Assembly (NCBI RefSeq): GCF_963676685.1
Contig: NC_092350.1
Span: forward strand, 45,863,705-45,927,704
Direction: 5' to 3'
DNA: 64,000 bases
Source of the DNA: Mytilus edulis
Taxonomy: Eukaryota; Mollusca; Bivalvia; Mytilida; Mytilidae
Shown: piece by piece, positions 12,228 through 22,854 of the stretch
Position numbering within the stretch: the stretch's first letter is position 1
How the letters are laid out: every line of letters starts with the position of its first letter
Notes under the pieces: model-generated
What the model saw: the letters and a program-made list of their open reading frames with translations, nothing else
Databases searched by the model: none
What the model was told of the DNA's origin: nothing
Position numbers and translations under genes: made by a program

Positions 12228-15200
12228 ATGAGTTTAACAAATTTACAAGGCGAAGCCCTTAATAAGGTACTAGAAGGACATTCTCTGTTAATATTAGGTC
12301 AGAGTGGTACTGGTAAAAGCTTTATATTAAAAGATGCAGCCCACAAATTGATGAAAATAGGAAAATCTGTTCAAAAAACGGCTTCGACAGGAATTGCATC
12401 TTTAAATATTAACGGTAAAACAATTCATTCGTGGTCTGGGATAGGCGATGGTCGTTACTCAAATGAAGTTCTTCGAGAAAAAATAGAAAACAATGAGCAC
12501 TATGCAAAATATAAGCAAAATATTCTTAATACTGATGTATTGTTTATTGATGAGATATCAATGTTGTCAAAAAAATTGTTTGAACAGTTGGAGTTCATTT
12601 GCAGAAAAATAAGAAATTCTAACTTAATGTTTGGGGGTATTCAAGTGATAGCGGTTGGGGATTTCTTCCAACTCCCTCCAGTACCTGATAACTTAAAATT
12701 AGATGCAGGAGAGTATTGTTTTAAGTCTGAAGTGTTTGTTCAATTATTTCAACACAAATTTGTACTTCAACGAGTAATGCGTCAAAATCAGGTAGACTTT
12801 ATTAATGCTATTAATAATATTTCAAGGGGTGACCTACCTGAAGATACCAATAACTTACTGATGAGACTTTCTCGTAAATTACCACCAGGAAAAGATCCAA
12901 TTAGATTATGTTCTCGAAATTTTGACTGTGACATTCACAATTCATGTAAACTGATAGATATGGAAGGTGAGGTATCAGTTTTTACATCAATTGATGAGGG
13001 AGAAAATTCAAAATTGAAAAATATTCAAGCTCCAAAACATTTACATTTGAAAAAAGGTTGCCCTGTTATGTTGCTTAAAAATCTCAGTGATAAATTGGTG
13101 AATGGTTTGAGAGGAAATGTAACTGCTGTTTCTACTAAAATTATAACTGTACATTTTAACAATGATATAGAAGTAGACTTGAAACGAGAAACTTTTACTG
13201 TATATAGTTCTTTAGATAATAAAATTGTTGCATCCCGACAGCAATTTCCCTTATGTCTTGCATTTGCCATAACAATTCATAAGTCACAAGGTCTCACTCT
13301 TGATCGTGTTGAAGTTGATGCAAGTTATATCTTTGCTGCAGGGCAATTAGGAGTAGCAGTGGGAAGGGCAAAAGAAAAAAAAGGACTGCGTATTTTGGGG
13401 TTCAATTCAAAATCAGTTATGCGTCATGATGAAAGCTTGTATAAATTTTATTCAGAAAGTTCAAGTTCAGTTTATGAAAAACAATTATCCTGCTGCAAAA
13501 AGGATTTTGAAGTATCACTGAATAATATTGCTTTAAATGATGCAGAACAAGAAATTGATATTGATGACTTATCAGATTTTTGTATTGAAGAAATTGAAGA
13601 AATAGATTTTTTGTTGTCTGATGATTTAGAAGTTTGTGATCCTCCTGAGACATCTCCTGTTAGTTTGGAAACTAAAAATGACATAAATTTAGATGCAATT
13701 TCTGAATTATTCTCAGGTCAGAAAATTTCTCCTCTCGACCAAAAAAGTTCATCTTCTTATCTTTTGCTTTCTAAAGATAATGTTCAACAGTTTGTTAATC
13801 AGTTGTATTCCAAAATTGAAGATTTATTTAAAACAACTTGTGGTGATGTGTCAAATAAAAACACTGACTCAAAGACATGGACAAATTTTTACTCCAAACT
13901 GTATTCATATGCCACCTGTAATGATTATATTCTTCTTGTTAAATCTTTGTTCAAATCTGAACCAAATGAGGTAGATTTTGAAATTTGTTCAAAAATGTTT
14001 GACTATATTAAGACTGAAGTTTTAAAAAAACCAATGGACATCCTAGTGAAAAAACATGACACAAAAAGTGAGTCAAAGATGAGTCTGTCTGATGGGGGAA
14101 AAGGTAAAATCAGATATATTGCTGGACGGTGTGTAGCAAAATGTAGGTTTCACCATATGTGTCATGCTAAAAATAATTTGTACAAGAAGGATAAAATCAA
14201 AAGTGTTGCTAAGTCCTTTTTGAAAGTGAAAATGATGGACCATCTGACTAAAAGTAGTTATGATTTGGAAAATAATTCTAAGTACAAAAGTACACTTTAT
14301 GAGACAAAAAGAAAACAGAACCTTTCTCAGGGGTTAACAAATATATGTGACTCTATGTTTGAATTCATCTTAGCTGTGGAGGAAAAAAGGAAACTTGTTC
14401 AACATGATAAAGTTTTTCATTTACTTGGTTCAAATTTTTTGAAATATTGTCACTCTTCAATTCTACAAGACTCAAATTTGTTTACTTCATGGAGAAATTT
14501 ATTTGCCACATTTGAAAATCTTAATGACAGTAGTTATTTGCCAAATGATCAGGAATCATCAGAGAGCTGTTTAATAGAACTTTATAATGATATTATTGAA
14601 AGGTTTTGTAGAATTGCAGACAACCAATTTAGAAAAGATTTCCTTGTAACTTATGGTAAACAGAAAACAGAAAGATTAAGAAAAAGGGTTGATTCTAAAA
14701 CTAATTCTTCATCAGTTCTTACAATGAAGTGTATAAATCAAGACAAATCAAAATCTAAAATAAGTTCTCACCATAAATTACAAGCAGTTATAATTGACCA
14801 TGGTGCAGCTGGTCTAATTGATTTTTCTAAAAAGGCATTATTAAATATATGTAAAGCATATGGAATTGAAATACAAAGTAATTCCAAGAAAAGTGTTATT
14901 AAAGATAAACTCTGTGAATTAATTCCCTCACAAATTTCTATAGTTTTCCCAGAGCATTTGGAAAAAAGTGACCAAATACATGTTACAACTGAACCTGTAA
15001 GCACTGACCAGCCTTCTACCTCAGGAGTTCAATGTTCTAAAGCTAGTTTACAAACAACACCATGCACCACCAAAGTAAGAAGGAAGCGAAAATCTACCTT
15101 TATGAGCAAGAAGAAGAAATCTAAGAAAGTGGTAACACAGGAGGACTCATTGACTAAATGTCCAATATGTAATATTATTTATGAGGATGGAGATGAGCAT

Positions 15201-15323
15201 AATGAGTGGATAGCATGTGATTTGTGCGATTCATGGTACAACAGACAGTGTTCACAAATTAGTGATGAATTGTGGGAAAAGATTGGCGACAGTGACTGGT
15301 ATTGTCCAAAATGTTTACAGTAG
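12228..15323 (+). CDS. PIF1-like superfamily 1 DNA helicase with SAP-like and PHD-like C-terminus
   Basis: A single open frame of 1031 codons without introns. Residues ~1-395 carry the PIF1/RecD-type SF1B helicase set: Walker A GQSGTGKS (24-31), motif Ia TASTGIAS (51-58), Walker B LFIDEISML (105-113), motif III VGDFFQLPP (~142-150), motif V ITIHKSQGLTLD (~347-358) and motif VI GVAVGRAK (~375-382). PIF1 helicases unwind DNA 5' to 3' using ATP. The middle (~400-860) is unlike known domains but has a Cys/His cluster CVAKCRFHHMCH near 634-645. A SAP-like segment, LLNICKAYGIEI...KSVIKDKL, sits at ~871-900, followed by a basic patch (RRKRKS, KKKKSKK) that may be a nuclear signal. The last ~55 residues form a PHD-like zinc finger (CPIC, CDLC, WYNRQC, WYCPKC) in which the usual His is Asn. 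Helitron helicases are also PIF1-like, but no Rep nuclease is present here. A role in the transposon's own movement is inferred from position. Confidence 0.9.
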   Translation: MSLTNLQGEALNKVLEGHSLLILGQSGTGKSFILKDAAHKLMKIGKSVQKTASTGIASLNINGKTIHSWSGIGDGRYSNEVLREKIENNEHYAKYKQNILNTDVLFIDEISMLSKKLFEQLEFICRKIRNSNLMFGGIQVIAVGDFFQLPPVPDNLKLDAGEYCFKSEVFVQLFQHKFVLQRVMRQNQVDFINAINNISRGDLPEDTNNLLMRLSRKLPPGKDPIRLCSRNFDCDIHNSCKLIDMEGEVSVFTSIDEGENSKLKNIQAPKHLHLKKGCPVMLLKNLSDKLVNGLRGNVTAVSTKIITVHFNNDIEVDLKRETFTVYSSLDNKIVASRQQFPLCLAFAITIHKSQGLTLDRVEVDASYIFAAGQLGVAVGRAKEKKGLRILGFNSKSVMRHDESLYKFYSESSSSVYEKQLSCCKKDFEVSLNNIALNDAEQEIDIDDLSDFCIEEIEEIDFLLSDDLEVCDPPETSPVSLETKNDINLDAISELFSGQKISPLDQKSSSSYLLLSKDNVQQFVNQLYSKIEDLFKTTCGDVSNKNTDSKTWTNFYSKLYSYATCNDYILLVKSLFKSEPNEVDFEICSKMFDYIKTEVLKKPMDILVKKHDTKSESKMSLSDGGKGKIRYIAGRCVAKCRFHHMCHAKNNLYKKDKIKSVAKSFLKVKMMDHLTKSSYDLENNSKYKSTLYETKRKQNLSQGLTNICDSMFEFILAVEEKRKLVQHDKVFHLLGSNFLKYCHSSILQDSNLFTSWRNLFATFENLNDSSYLPNDQESSESCLIELYNDIIERFCRIADNQFRKDFLVTYGKQKTERLRKRVDSKTNSSSVLTMKCINQDKSKSKISSHHKLQAVIIDHGAAGLIDFSKKALLNICKAYGIEIQSNSKKSVIKDKLCELIPSQISIVFPEHLEKSDQIHVTTEPVSTDQPSTSGVQCSKASLQTTPCTTKVRRKRKSTFMSKKKKSKKVVTQEDSLTKCPICNIIYEDGDEHNEWIACDLCDSWYNRQCSQISDELWEKIGDSDWYCPKCLQ

Positions 15324-15649
15324 AAAAAATTGAAGGTTAGTTATAGATTAATTTGGCTTTTATTATATTAGTTTGAACAAAAATCCTTTTTTTTCTATAT
15401 CCAAAGGTTGAGATAACTCTGTTTTTTGACAAAAACTTAGTTTATCTCCTAAATTGCTTCTAGAAAGGTTTAACCTTTAATGAATAATACAATGTATATG
15501 TAGTATGCTTTTTCAAAATGATGTTATATCTCAATTGGTGTAATTCTGATGAAATTATCTATTAACTTGTAATATTCTACATCGGACTTCTCTTGAATTA
15601 AATTTTAAATGTACATATTGTTCATGTTGTTATGCGTTTACTTTTCTAC
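15324..15649. other. 3' flank of the helicase gene
   Basis: AT-rich sequence after the TAG stop with no perfect AATAAA close by (AATAATACA occurs at ~15483). No other feature seen. Confidence 0.4.
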
Positions 15650-15990
15650 ATTGGCTAGAGGTATAGGGTGAGGGTTGAGATCTCACAAACATGTTTAATC
15701 CCGCCACATTTTTGCGCCTGTCCCAAGTCAGGAGCCTCTAGAACTGGTCTTTGTTAGTCTTATATTATTTTAATGTAGTTTTTTGTGTACAATTTGGAAA
15801 TTAGTATGGCTTTCATTATCACTAAACTGGTATATATTTGTAAAGGGGCCAGTCGAAGGACGTCTCCAGGTGCGGGAATTTCTTGTTACATTGAAGACCT
15901 GTTGGTGACCTTCTGATGTTGTTTTATTCTATGGTCGGGTTGTTGTCTCTTTGATACATTCCCCATTTCCATTCTCAATTTTACATATAT
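15650..15990 (+). repeat. Dispersed mussel-type repeat nested in the transposon
   Basis: Landmarks: CACATTTTTGCGCCTGTCC, 'AAGTCAGGAGCCTCT', 'GGGGCCAGTCGAAGGACG', 'ATTGAAGACCTGTTGGTGAC', ending TTGTCTCTTTGATACATTCC and CCATTTCCATTCTCAATTTT. Confidence 0.7.
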
Positions 15991-16039
15991 ATTATAATGA
16001 ACTATGCAAAATAAATGTACATTCACACCACATCTTTCT

Positions 16040-16235
16040 ATATCTATGTAAGGGGGTTTGCAGTGGTTGAACCATCATCCATGTAGTTGTATTAGGGAAA
16101 GGAAATTCAAAATCAAGTTGATATACCAGGCTTTTGTTTAGACTTCAAAATGTATGTTTTCCATGCTGTTGTTTTTTTATGGTTGGGTTGTTGTCTCTTT
16201 GACACATTCCCCATTTCCATTCTCAATTTTATTTC
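16040..16235 (+). repeat. Second, partial copy of the same repeat family
   Basis: It ends with the same TTGTCTCTTTGACACATTCC and CCATTTCCATTCTC blocks as the copy ending at 15990, about 245 bp away. Confidence 0.55.
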
Positions 16236-16589
16236 CATTCATTATGGAATTTTGTTGAGTAATTAACCTGCCTGTAGTTGATCTTTATTATAAATGCTAC
16301 ATTGTATGTGCCCCACACAACACTTTTCATACTTCAGATATATAAAAAATTTTCATCACAAGGATCTTGAGGTACAAAAACTTTCCATGCAACATGTAAA
16401 TCATACTTTTTATAGAGGCATCAGATTTGAATCCTCCAAATTAATTTTTCAACATTCCAAAATTTGAATTAATTACAAGTTTAAATGATAGCCTGTTATT
16501 ATCTAGCTGACAATGGAATATAAACATTGATAAAGCAAAATCCCCCAAAAAAAACTTTTAGGGAAAATTCAAAACGGAAAGCCCATAAT

Positions 16590-16935
16590 CAAATAGCAAA
16601 AGAAAAAGAAAAAATACATGTACATCAAATGAATGGACAACAACTGTCATATTCCTTCCTGACTTGGCATTTTCTAATGTAGAAATTGGTTGATTGAACC
16701 TGGTTTTATAGCTAGCTAATTAATGTCTCACTTGTATGACAGTCACTTCTAATTCCACTATATTGATAACAATGTGTGAACAAACTACCAGAAAAATTAC
16801 ATGTACATGTATAAAAAAACTGTATATGAGCTTTGCTCATTGATGAAGGGTTACTATGACCTAAAGTCGATAATTTTGGTGTCATTGCTCTCTTGTGGAG
16901 AGGTGGGTCATTGGCATTCATATATACCACATCTT
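16590..16935. repeat. Two abutting dispersed-repeat fragments
   Basis: 16590-16790 is a reverse copy of the family at 58970-59260 (GACAACAACTGTCATATTCC, TTGAACCTGGTTTTAT). 16800-16935 is a forward fragment of the family at 34549-34880, with TGAGCTTTGCTCATTGATGA and 'ATACCACATCTTTTT'. Confidence 0.5.
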
Positions 16936-17052
16936 TTTTAAATATGTATATGTATATGCTAACCCAGACTTGAAGAACTTAGACATTGTTGAGCTAGATA
17001 TTTTCTCTAAAAAAATGGGTTTGTAAACATCATTTGGTGTCAGTAATTGGAC

Positions 17053-17058
17053 TTTATT
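17053..17058 (-). terminator. Polyadenylation signal of the transposase gene
   Basis: On the minus strand AATAAA occurs 33 nt past the TAG stop codon at 17091-17093, a normal position for a 3' end signal. Confidence 0.5.
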
Positions 17059-17090
17059 CACATACATGTGGATTGATTTAATTGTTAATA

Positions 17091-19460
17091 CTATATCAGG
17101 AAGTGCATTTTCTTGGGAGGAGGTCCAAGAGCAAATGGTTCTGCTTTGACCCCACCAGCATTTGATTTCCTAGACGTCGTTGCCTGCCCTAAAATAATAC
17201 TGTTGATACCTGTCCTATACTCATTGTAATTAGGGTTCGTGTTTGCTCCATGGTAAAGGGAACGCTCTTGGCAAAATATGTTCTCGACAATATCACTATT
17301 AATTCTTGCCGGAGTTAACTCACTTTTTAGTTCTGTTATCATTATATGTGTAAGAGACATAAAACCAAGGTATAGGAAGTCTAAATCCTCTCTTGTTTCC
17401 ATGGTCATTAAGGTTTTATACCTCTTATGTTCATCGTCGGTACTACCTACATTTGACTTTTCCCATGATTTGAACCAATTATAAGCCTCGGAAAATAATC
17501 TTAACCGTTCATCATTTATGTCTTTTACAGGTCTGAAATCTTTGAAGAATGAAACCAGAAAGCTTGTATGTTGTAAGAACTGAAGAACGCCTTTCATTTC
17601 CTCCTGACATGCTGCATTTAGACTACTAGTATATTGTTGCATAAGATTTAACATTTCAGAATCTAAGACGTCAAACGCTAATTTGTTGCGCATTTTTTGT
17701 GCATTACTTGGAAATATGTGTTCTTCTGATAATTTATGATGAATGTGGAAACTGTTTGTTGTGCGATCCCAGTTGTAGGCATCAATCCACATTTTCCAGA
17801 TTATGACAGATTCATTTATGGTAAGTAACCGTTGATGTGATTCTAAAAAGCCACTGCTTAAAATGCTATTCCTAATTTTTTTCAAAAGATGACAGGGGTC
17901 CATAAAAAGAACTATTTTTCTACCTGGATATTTAAAACATTTTGCAATCATATTTGTACAAAGACTATTACCATCAGGAAAATGCATCTTGAGAAATGCT
18001 CTGTTGTTTGCTGACCCATCCATACAGCAGTAAATAGGCCTAAAGCCCCATCTATACAATTCATCTATGCACATCCAACTTGTAACAAATATTTCCGAAG
18101 GAGAAGCCTGGGTGTTCGGAAAATTTGCAAAAGGCCACCTAAAACCTGTTAAGCCATTAAAAACATATTGTTGCACATGGTTTGCAATATGAGATTGTAA
18201 TTTTCCCTCATTTAAAGCCGTCATCATTTGTACATCATTTCCACTATCTGACAATCCAAACAATGCGGAGCATTCTTTAGTATTGACCAGTTGGAGGTCC
18301 TCTTGGATTGCCATCTCATCAAGTATCAGGCCACCATAATACCCTTCATCTAATTTGATTTGTCGTTTACCCTCATTCGCCATCCAAAGCATCATTTCAG
18401 GTATGATACCTGGTCCCTGACGGACAGCATTTTTGTATATTTTAAGCATTTGTTCAGATGGCAAATGAAGCCATTTATTAAGTGTCATATCTCTGTATGC
18501 TGCAGGATTTCGATTAAATAATACCAATGCCATACATATAACATCTTTATCCCATCTAACACTTGTTTTGCTCTTTGTGTTAGATGCAACTATCTGAGAT
18601 AAAATTAATGTTAATTGATTCTCATGTAAATTTGGAGCAATGCTCTTAATAAATTGTTTAATTTCTTCTTTTGAAACTTTTGAATTGATACAAATGTTTT
18701 CTTTATTTTCATGTTTTTGCAAAGTTTGCTTCCTATTTTGAATAAAGTTTGAACATTTTCTACAGATAGATGACCTCAGCGGCAGGAAGCGGGTACAACT
18801 AACACTTCTGATTACATTCATTGAATTTGTGCCAACCTTACAGACCTCTTTGGAGCAACTAAAACTGGTGGAAAATTTCAAATCATCATTTGTCTTTATT
18901 TCATATCCATGACAATGTTTTATAAGTTTAGTGCATCTAAAAATTGCAGGCAGAGATCTTGCAGTATATTGAATTTTTGTTGGTATATAATATTCAGACA
19001 AGTTGATATGTACATCAGCTATTGAGATGGAAATCTGACCTGCCTTTGACAATGATAATTCCATTACAGTTTTATTATCATTAAATGTCTCCATAAAAAA
19101 ATGACCAAAAACAATTTTGTCGTCAAGTTTGTTCAAAACAAACCAATCATGTGGTTTCCATTTCTCTAAATTATTAAATTCAACGACAGCTATATTGCAT
19201 GTTGAGCTTTCAACTGAACACCTAAAGCTTTGGCTTTTTTTCCCTGTTTTTTGGCAAAACACTTTTGATTTCTTTATTTGTGGAAACATCTCAGTAATCA
19301 TATAGCTTAATTTGGGATCTAATCTACTAGATGGAGTGGTTTTTTCATAATCATTAACAGCTAGAGAAAATATTTGTTCAAGTGACGTGTTACTGTTATT
19401 GTCAATAACAACATGTTCAGCTAACCTGAAATTTAATGAAAGCAAACTAAGCCATTTCAT
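17091..19460 (-). CDS. P-element/THAP9-like transposase
   Basis: An open frame of 789 codons. It shows the RNase H-like order of P-element transposases: ILDEMAIQ (first Asp, residue 381), then YCCMDGSANN (second Asp, residue 481), MDPCHLLKKIRN as in THAP9/P 'PCH.LK.IRN' (~residues 508-519), and near the end INSDIVENIFCQER (Glu 726), equivalent to the block carrying the catalytic Glu in P transposase. The insertion between second Asp and Glu fits the GTP-binding domain position. Two Cys pairs (e.g. CRKC near 231) lie in the N-terminal third. No THAP DNA-binding domain is visible. The annotated Met may lie in an intron: 19426-19436 reads as a good acceptor (AAATTTCAG), so translation may really enter at 19425 from an upstream exon. 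The gene converges on the helicase gene of the same element. Confidence 0.9.
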   Translation of the reverse strand: MKWLSLLSLNFRLAEHVVIDNNSNTSLEQIFSLAVNDYEKTTPSSRLDPKLSYMITEMFPQIKKSKVFCQKTGKKSQSFRCSVESSTCNIAVVEFNNLEKWKPHDWFVLNKLDDKIVFGHFFMETFNDNKTVMELSLSKAGQISISIADVHINLSEYYIPTKIQYTARSLPAIFRCTKLIKHCHGYEIKTNDDLKFSTSFSCSKEVCKVGTNSMNVIRSVSCTRFLPLRSSICRKCSNFIQNRKQTLQKHENKENICINSKVSKEEIKQFIKSIAPNLHENQLTLILSQIVASNTKSKTSVRWDKDVICMALVLFNRNPAAYRDMTLNKWLHLPSEQMLKIYKNAVRQGPGIIPEMMLWMANEGKRQIKLDEGYYGGLILDEMAIQEDLQLVNTKECSALFGLSDSGNDVQMMTALNEGKLQSHIANHVQQYVFNGLTGFRWPFANFPNTQASPSEIFVTSWMCIDELYRWGFRPIYCCMDGSANNRAFLKMHFPDGNSLCTNMIAKCFKYPGRKIVLFMDPCHLLKKIRNSILSSGFLESHQRLLTINESVIIWKMWIDAYNWDRTTNSFHIHHKLSEEHIFPSNAQKMRNKLAFDVLDSEMLNLMQQYTSSLNAACQEEMKGVLQFLQHTSFLVSFFKDFRPVKDINDERLRLFSEAYNWFKSWEKSNVGSTDDEHKRYKTLMTMETREDLDFLYLGFMSLTHIMITELKSELTPARINSDIVENIFCQERSLYHGANTNPNYNEYRTGINSIILGQATTSRKSNAGGVKAEPFALGPPPKKMHFLI
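19426..19440 (-). promoter_or_regulatory. Possible 3' splice site at the transposase N-terminus
   Basis: Minus strand reads TTTCATTAAATTTCAG before GTTAGCTG. Use of this acceptor would remove the first 12 codons of the frame and attach an upstream exon, where a THAP domain would be expected in this family. No such exon was found by eye up to 22.5 kb. Confidence 0.4.
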
Positions 19461-19499
19461 AATGTACTTGTATAAAACTTAACTGACATTTCAATATTT

Positions 19500-20095
19500 T
19501 TCCTTTCTTATTTGTAATATAAGCTCTTTTAACAGCAATTATTTAAAGTGACAATTGTGACCTCAGTGTGTTTTTTGGGGTGGTATATTTTTTATAATCA
19601 GTTAATGTCATATATTTAGTTACAAATGTTCCATATGTCTTCCCATTTTATCAATGGATTATGTATTTTTTTTACATTTCATTTACAATAAAGTACTTTT
19701 AGCACTTATTTTTTGAAATAGCCTTAGTATTGAGAGTAAACCCTCCCCTTTACCATTGATTATTGACTGAAACCTTTTTGTTATAAATAGTACAAGTGTT
19801 GAAAGTAACCATCTCTCTTTTGACAGAAACTGTGTTTTTATTGATTCAAGTGTGTGGACAGTTCCCTGATTTTTTAGGCCTGTTTTAAATACTTGGCATG
19901 ACAAAATCATCATTTTGATTTTGAACAGTAGGTTGTCCAAACAAAATATATGGATTTAAGCACAAGCACAGCAAAAACTGCCATTTTATGTCATTTGTAT
20001 CAATTTCAAATACACAGATTATGAGTTGGAGTGAAAAGTTCTTTAAGTTTTTATATTAATTCTAATATCACTTATGTAATTCACATACTGTAAAT
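19500..20095. other. No gene seen, upstream of transposase
   Basis: Only a short minus-strand frame without recognisable composition (19683-19940). The missing 5' exon of the transposase could lie here or further right. Confidence 0.35.
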
Positions 20096-20097
20096 TC

Positions 20098-20258
20098 AGA
20101 AATTATTGTGGTGCGACAGAGTTGTAATAATTATTCTCGCAAGAAATATTCTATATGAATTAAACAGGATTTTTATCAAAATAGTAAAAATTAAAATAGC
20201 ACTTATAAGATGACAATATTGTACTAATAAATGCAGGCAATTATTTCTGAATTTACAT
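20098..20258. mobile_element. Small foldback element (MITE-like) nested in the transposon
   Basis: Left end TGTAAATTCAGAAATTATTG and right end AATTATTTCTGAATTTACA are inverted copies, about 160 bp apart, with no coding capacity. Confidence 0.55.
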
Positions 20259-20279
20259 TATACATGTATATCATGATGT

Positions 20280-20560
20280 TCAGTAGTTGTTGTTTGTTGG
20301 TGTGGTTCATAATTAATTATAAGTATTTCTCTTTTCTATATACTAGTAGATTAGACCATTTGTTTCTGTTTGAATGGTTATACACTGGTAATTTTTAGGA
20401 GCCCTATAAAGCTTGCTGTTCGATGTGTGCTAAGGCTCAGTGTTGAATACCGTACTTTGACCTATAATTGTTTACTTTTACAAATTGTGACTTGGATGGA
20501 GAGTTGTCTCATTGGCACTCATACCACATCTTCTTATATCTATATGTAATTAGAATTCTG
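20280..20560 (+). repeat. Dispersed mussel-type repeat copy
   Basis: Landmarks: TTCAGTAGTTGTTG, AAGCTTGCTGTTCGATGTG, 'CCGTACTTTGACCTATAA', TGGAGAGTTGTCTCATTGGC, ACTCATACCACATCTTC and a TATATCTATA tail. Confidence 0.7.
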
Positions 20561-20564
20561 TAGA

Positions 20565-20860
20565 AGTCAAGACTCAGGACCCTGTAGTTCAGTAGTGGTC
20601 TTTGTTTATGTGTTACATTTTTTTTAATCATTTTTTGTACATGAATAAGGCTGTTAGTTTTCTCTTTAACTTGTTTTACATTATCATATCAGGGCCTTTT
20701 ATAGCTGAATACGCGATATGGACTAAGCTCATTGTTAAAGGCTGTACAGTGACGTATAATTGTTTATTTTCGTGTCATTTTGGTCTGTTGTGGAGAGTAG
20801 TCGCATTGGCAATTATACCACATCTTTCTTTTTATATATATATATATCAAATAATCTTCA
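20565..20860 (+). repeat. Dispersed mussel-type repeat copy
   Basis: Same family as 34549-34880: GACTCAGGACCCTGTAGTTC, 'CAGGGCCTTTTATAGCTGA', 'AAGCTCATTGTTAAAGGC', TCATTTTGGTCTGTTGTGG and ACCACATCTTTC with an AT-repeat tail. Confidence 0.65.
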
Positions 20861-21599
20861 ATCAACTAATGAAAGATTTTGAATTATTTCACTTTTTGAA
20901 TTAAAAGTAAATGCATTTTGGAATTTGAAAATAAAAGATCTGGAGAAAAAACACAGTTCTACCCTTTGAAGGTTTTTTTTTCTTTTTTTTTTCTCTATAA
21001 TTTTCTCTTATAGATATTGTTAGGAACTGGTCATTTATATCTCTAAGGCTGAATTTGCAGGAATGAGAAAATTTCCAGACTTTTCCGCCACTGGAAACTT
21101 CCCCCCCCCCCCTTTTTTTTCTATTTCACAATTCATGTGTTGGAGGTTGGAGGTATACATAAATCATTTGATAGTATTATTTTTTAATAAAACATGTTAC
21201 ATTGTATCAGAGTATGATCTGATTTGTATACTTTTGTATCCTTTAAATTGTATTCCCACATTTTATTCAATAATTCCCAGTTCTTCATGAAGAAATATTT
21301 TGAAACTGATGATAAATGGTACAATTGGCGGGCAACTTAGCTGTGCAAAGTAAGGGGAAATAATTGGGCTTAATTCATGCATCGCATGATCCCTACTTAT
21401 ATGTTTATATATATAATGTTTGTTCTTTTGTTGTTATTTTTATATTATGTATTGTGTTCATTTATATATGCCTTCAACCCCATTGGGGTATAAATGTGCA
21501 TTTATTCAATAAACTTATACGTAAACAATTGTTTTTCATCAACAGCAACTGCTTCTTAAAAAAAATGCTGCCTAGTGGAAGATCAAGATTTTTTTAGGA

Positions 21600-22065
21600 A
21601 AAGGGGGGGGGAGGGTTTGGGCAGAAAAAATAAATTAAGGACCCCTTGGTCCCCCCAACCATTATAGGTTACACTGGATGATACTAAAAAAAAAGGAAAG
21701 GCCCCACTTGAACCTCCACCCCTTATTTGTTGCAGCCTAATGATTTTCATATCTTAATTCCCCCTCCCTTTATATGTTACACCAAACAAAATTAAATGCC
21801 CCCTTGTTCCCCTAATTGTAGATTTACTAATGTACACCCTAATAATACTAAAAAAAATGTAGACCCCCTTGATCTCCCTCTTATTGGTTACACTCTTATA
21901 TTAATACTAAAAAAAAAGTCAATACTCCCTCATTCTTCACCTCTGAAGATTTCACCCAAATGATACCCACAAAAATTTTCATATCCCTTAAATTCTCCTC
22001 CCCTTTATAGGATACACACAAAAAATAAAGACCCCATTGATCCCCCCTTATGAGTTGCAAATAAC
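21600..22065. repeat. Degenerate tandem repeat, ~60-70 bp units
   Basis: About seven loose units share 'GACCCCCTTGATC(C)CCC', 'TATTGGTTACACT', 'AATAATACTAAAAAAA'. The array is C-rich on the plus strand and carries no open frame of note. Confidence 0.6.
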
Positions 22066-22084
22066 CAGTTCCTTTATCCATCCT

Positions 22085-22509
22085 TAGAATTAAGGGGGTT
22101 ATACAAATGCCTGTATTATTTACATATTGATTTGGGAATATCTTTCATTTCATTGGTTGTAAGGTATAAGTAGTGCTGCACAACATATGTAGTTACCAGA
22201 ATGCCAAAGGAAAGTCATATTCAAGGTTTTTTTCCATTTTCAAAAATTTCCCTCCAAAAAACTCTGAACCTCTATTATTATTGTTCGAGTTTCTCTAAAT
22301 CTTCATCCACTTCGTTTTATTTCGGATCTCTCTAGAATGTTCGTATATGTTTAAAGCACTTTCACTTTAAAACTAAATAAAATAACCACGTTAGAATTCT
22401 CTTTGATAAATATATCACACTTCTTTATTAATTTTATTCTTTGCAAAAGAATAAAGGTTTAATTTTTAAAAGCTGTTTGAATTTATTTCTTTGAAATTTA
22501 TTCAGTCCT
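22085..22509. other. Unassigned internal sequence of the large transposon
   Basis: AT-rich, between the tandem repeat and the right arm. It is a candidate place for a transposase promoter and first exon on the minus strand, but none can be shown. Confidence 0.3.
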
Positions 22510-22799
22510 TACCGGAAGTTAAGTACTTACAAATTCAATGGTCTGGAAAAATGTAATAATTGTCATCTCAAGTGTGTTATACTGTTTGAGGGGTATTCTC
22601 AAGGTACGTGAAAGTTGTTTCATTGTCAAGATAAATCAATTACCGACAGACTGGTGTAATTTTATTCGTGAAAAAGTCTAGGGAAATTAAAAAAAAATTG
22701 GTTGAAGCGAACACTTTGAAAATTTCCGTTAGCTACCTTGTGTTTTTTTTGTACGGGTATGGATAGTAAACCCAACATTGACAGAAACAAGTGCCTGTG
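22510..22799. repeat. Right long subterminal inverted arm
   Basis: Inverted copy of 11802-12092. Shared blocks include ACCGGAAGTTAAGTACTTAC, 'GAGGGGTATTCTCAAGG', TTACCGACAGACTGGTG and 'GTACGGGTATGGATAG'. Confidence 0.9.
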
Positions 22800-22854
22800 G
22801 ATTCAAGCTCAAATATGAAAAATCTACCTAATATGCCGAAAAATGTCACTTTTC

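Noticed and set aside
13025..15004. Short antisense frames inside the helicase gene
   Set aside because: Shadows of the long coding frame without own features.
12228..15323. Helitron RepHel
   Set aside because: The helicase is PIF1-like, but no HUH Rep nuclease or zinc-finger N-terminus is present, and the flanking structure is inverted repeats with a P-type transposase.
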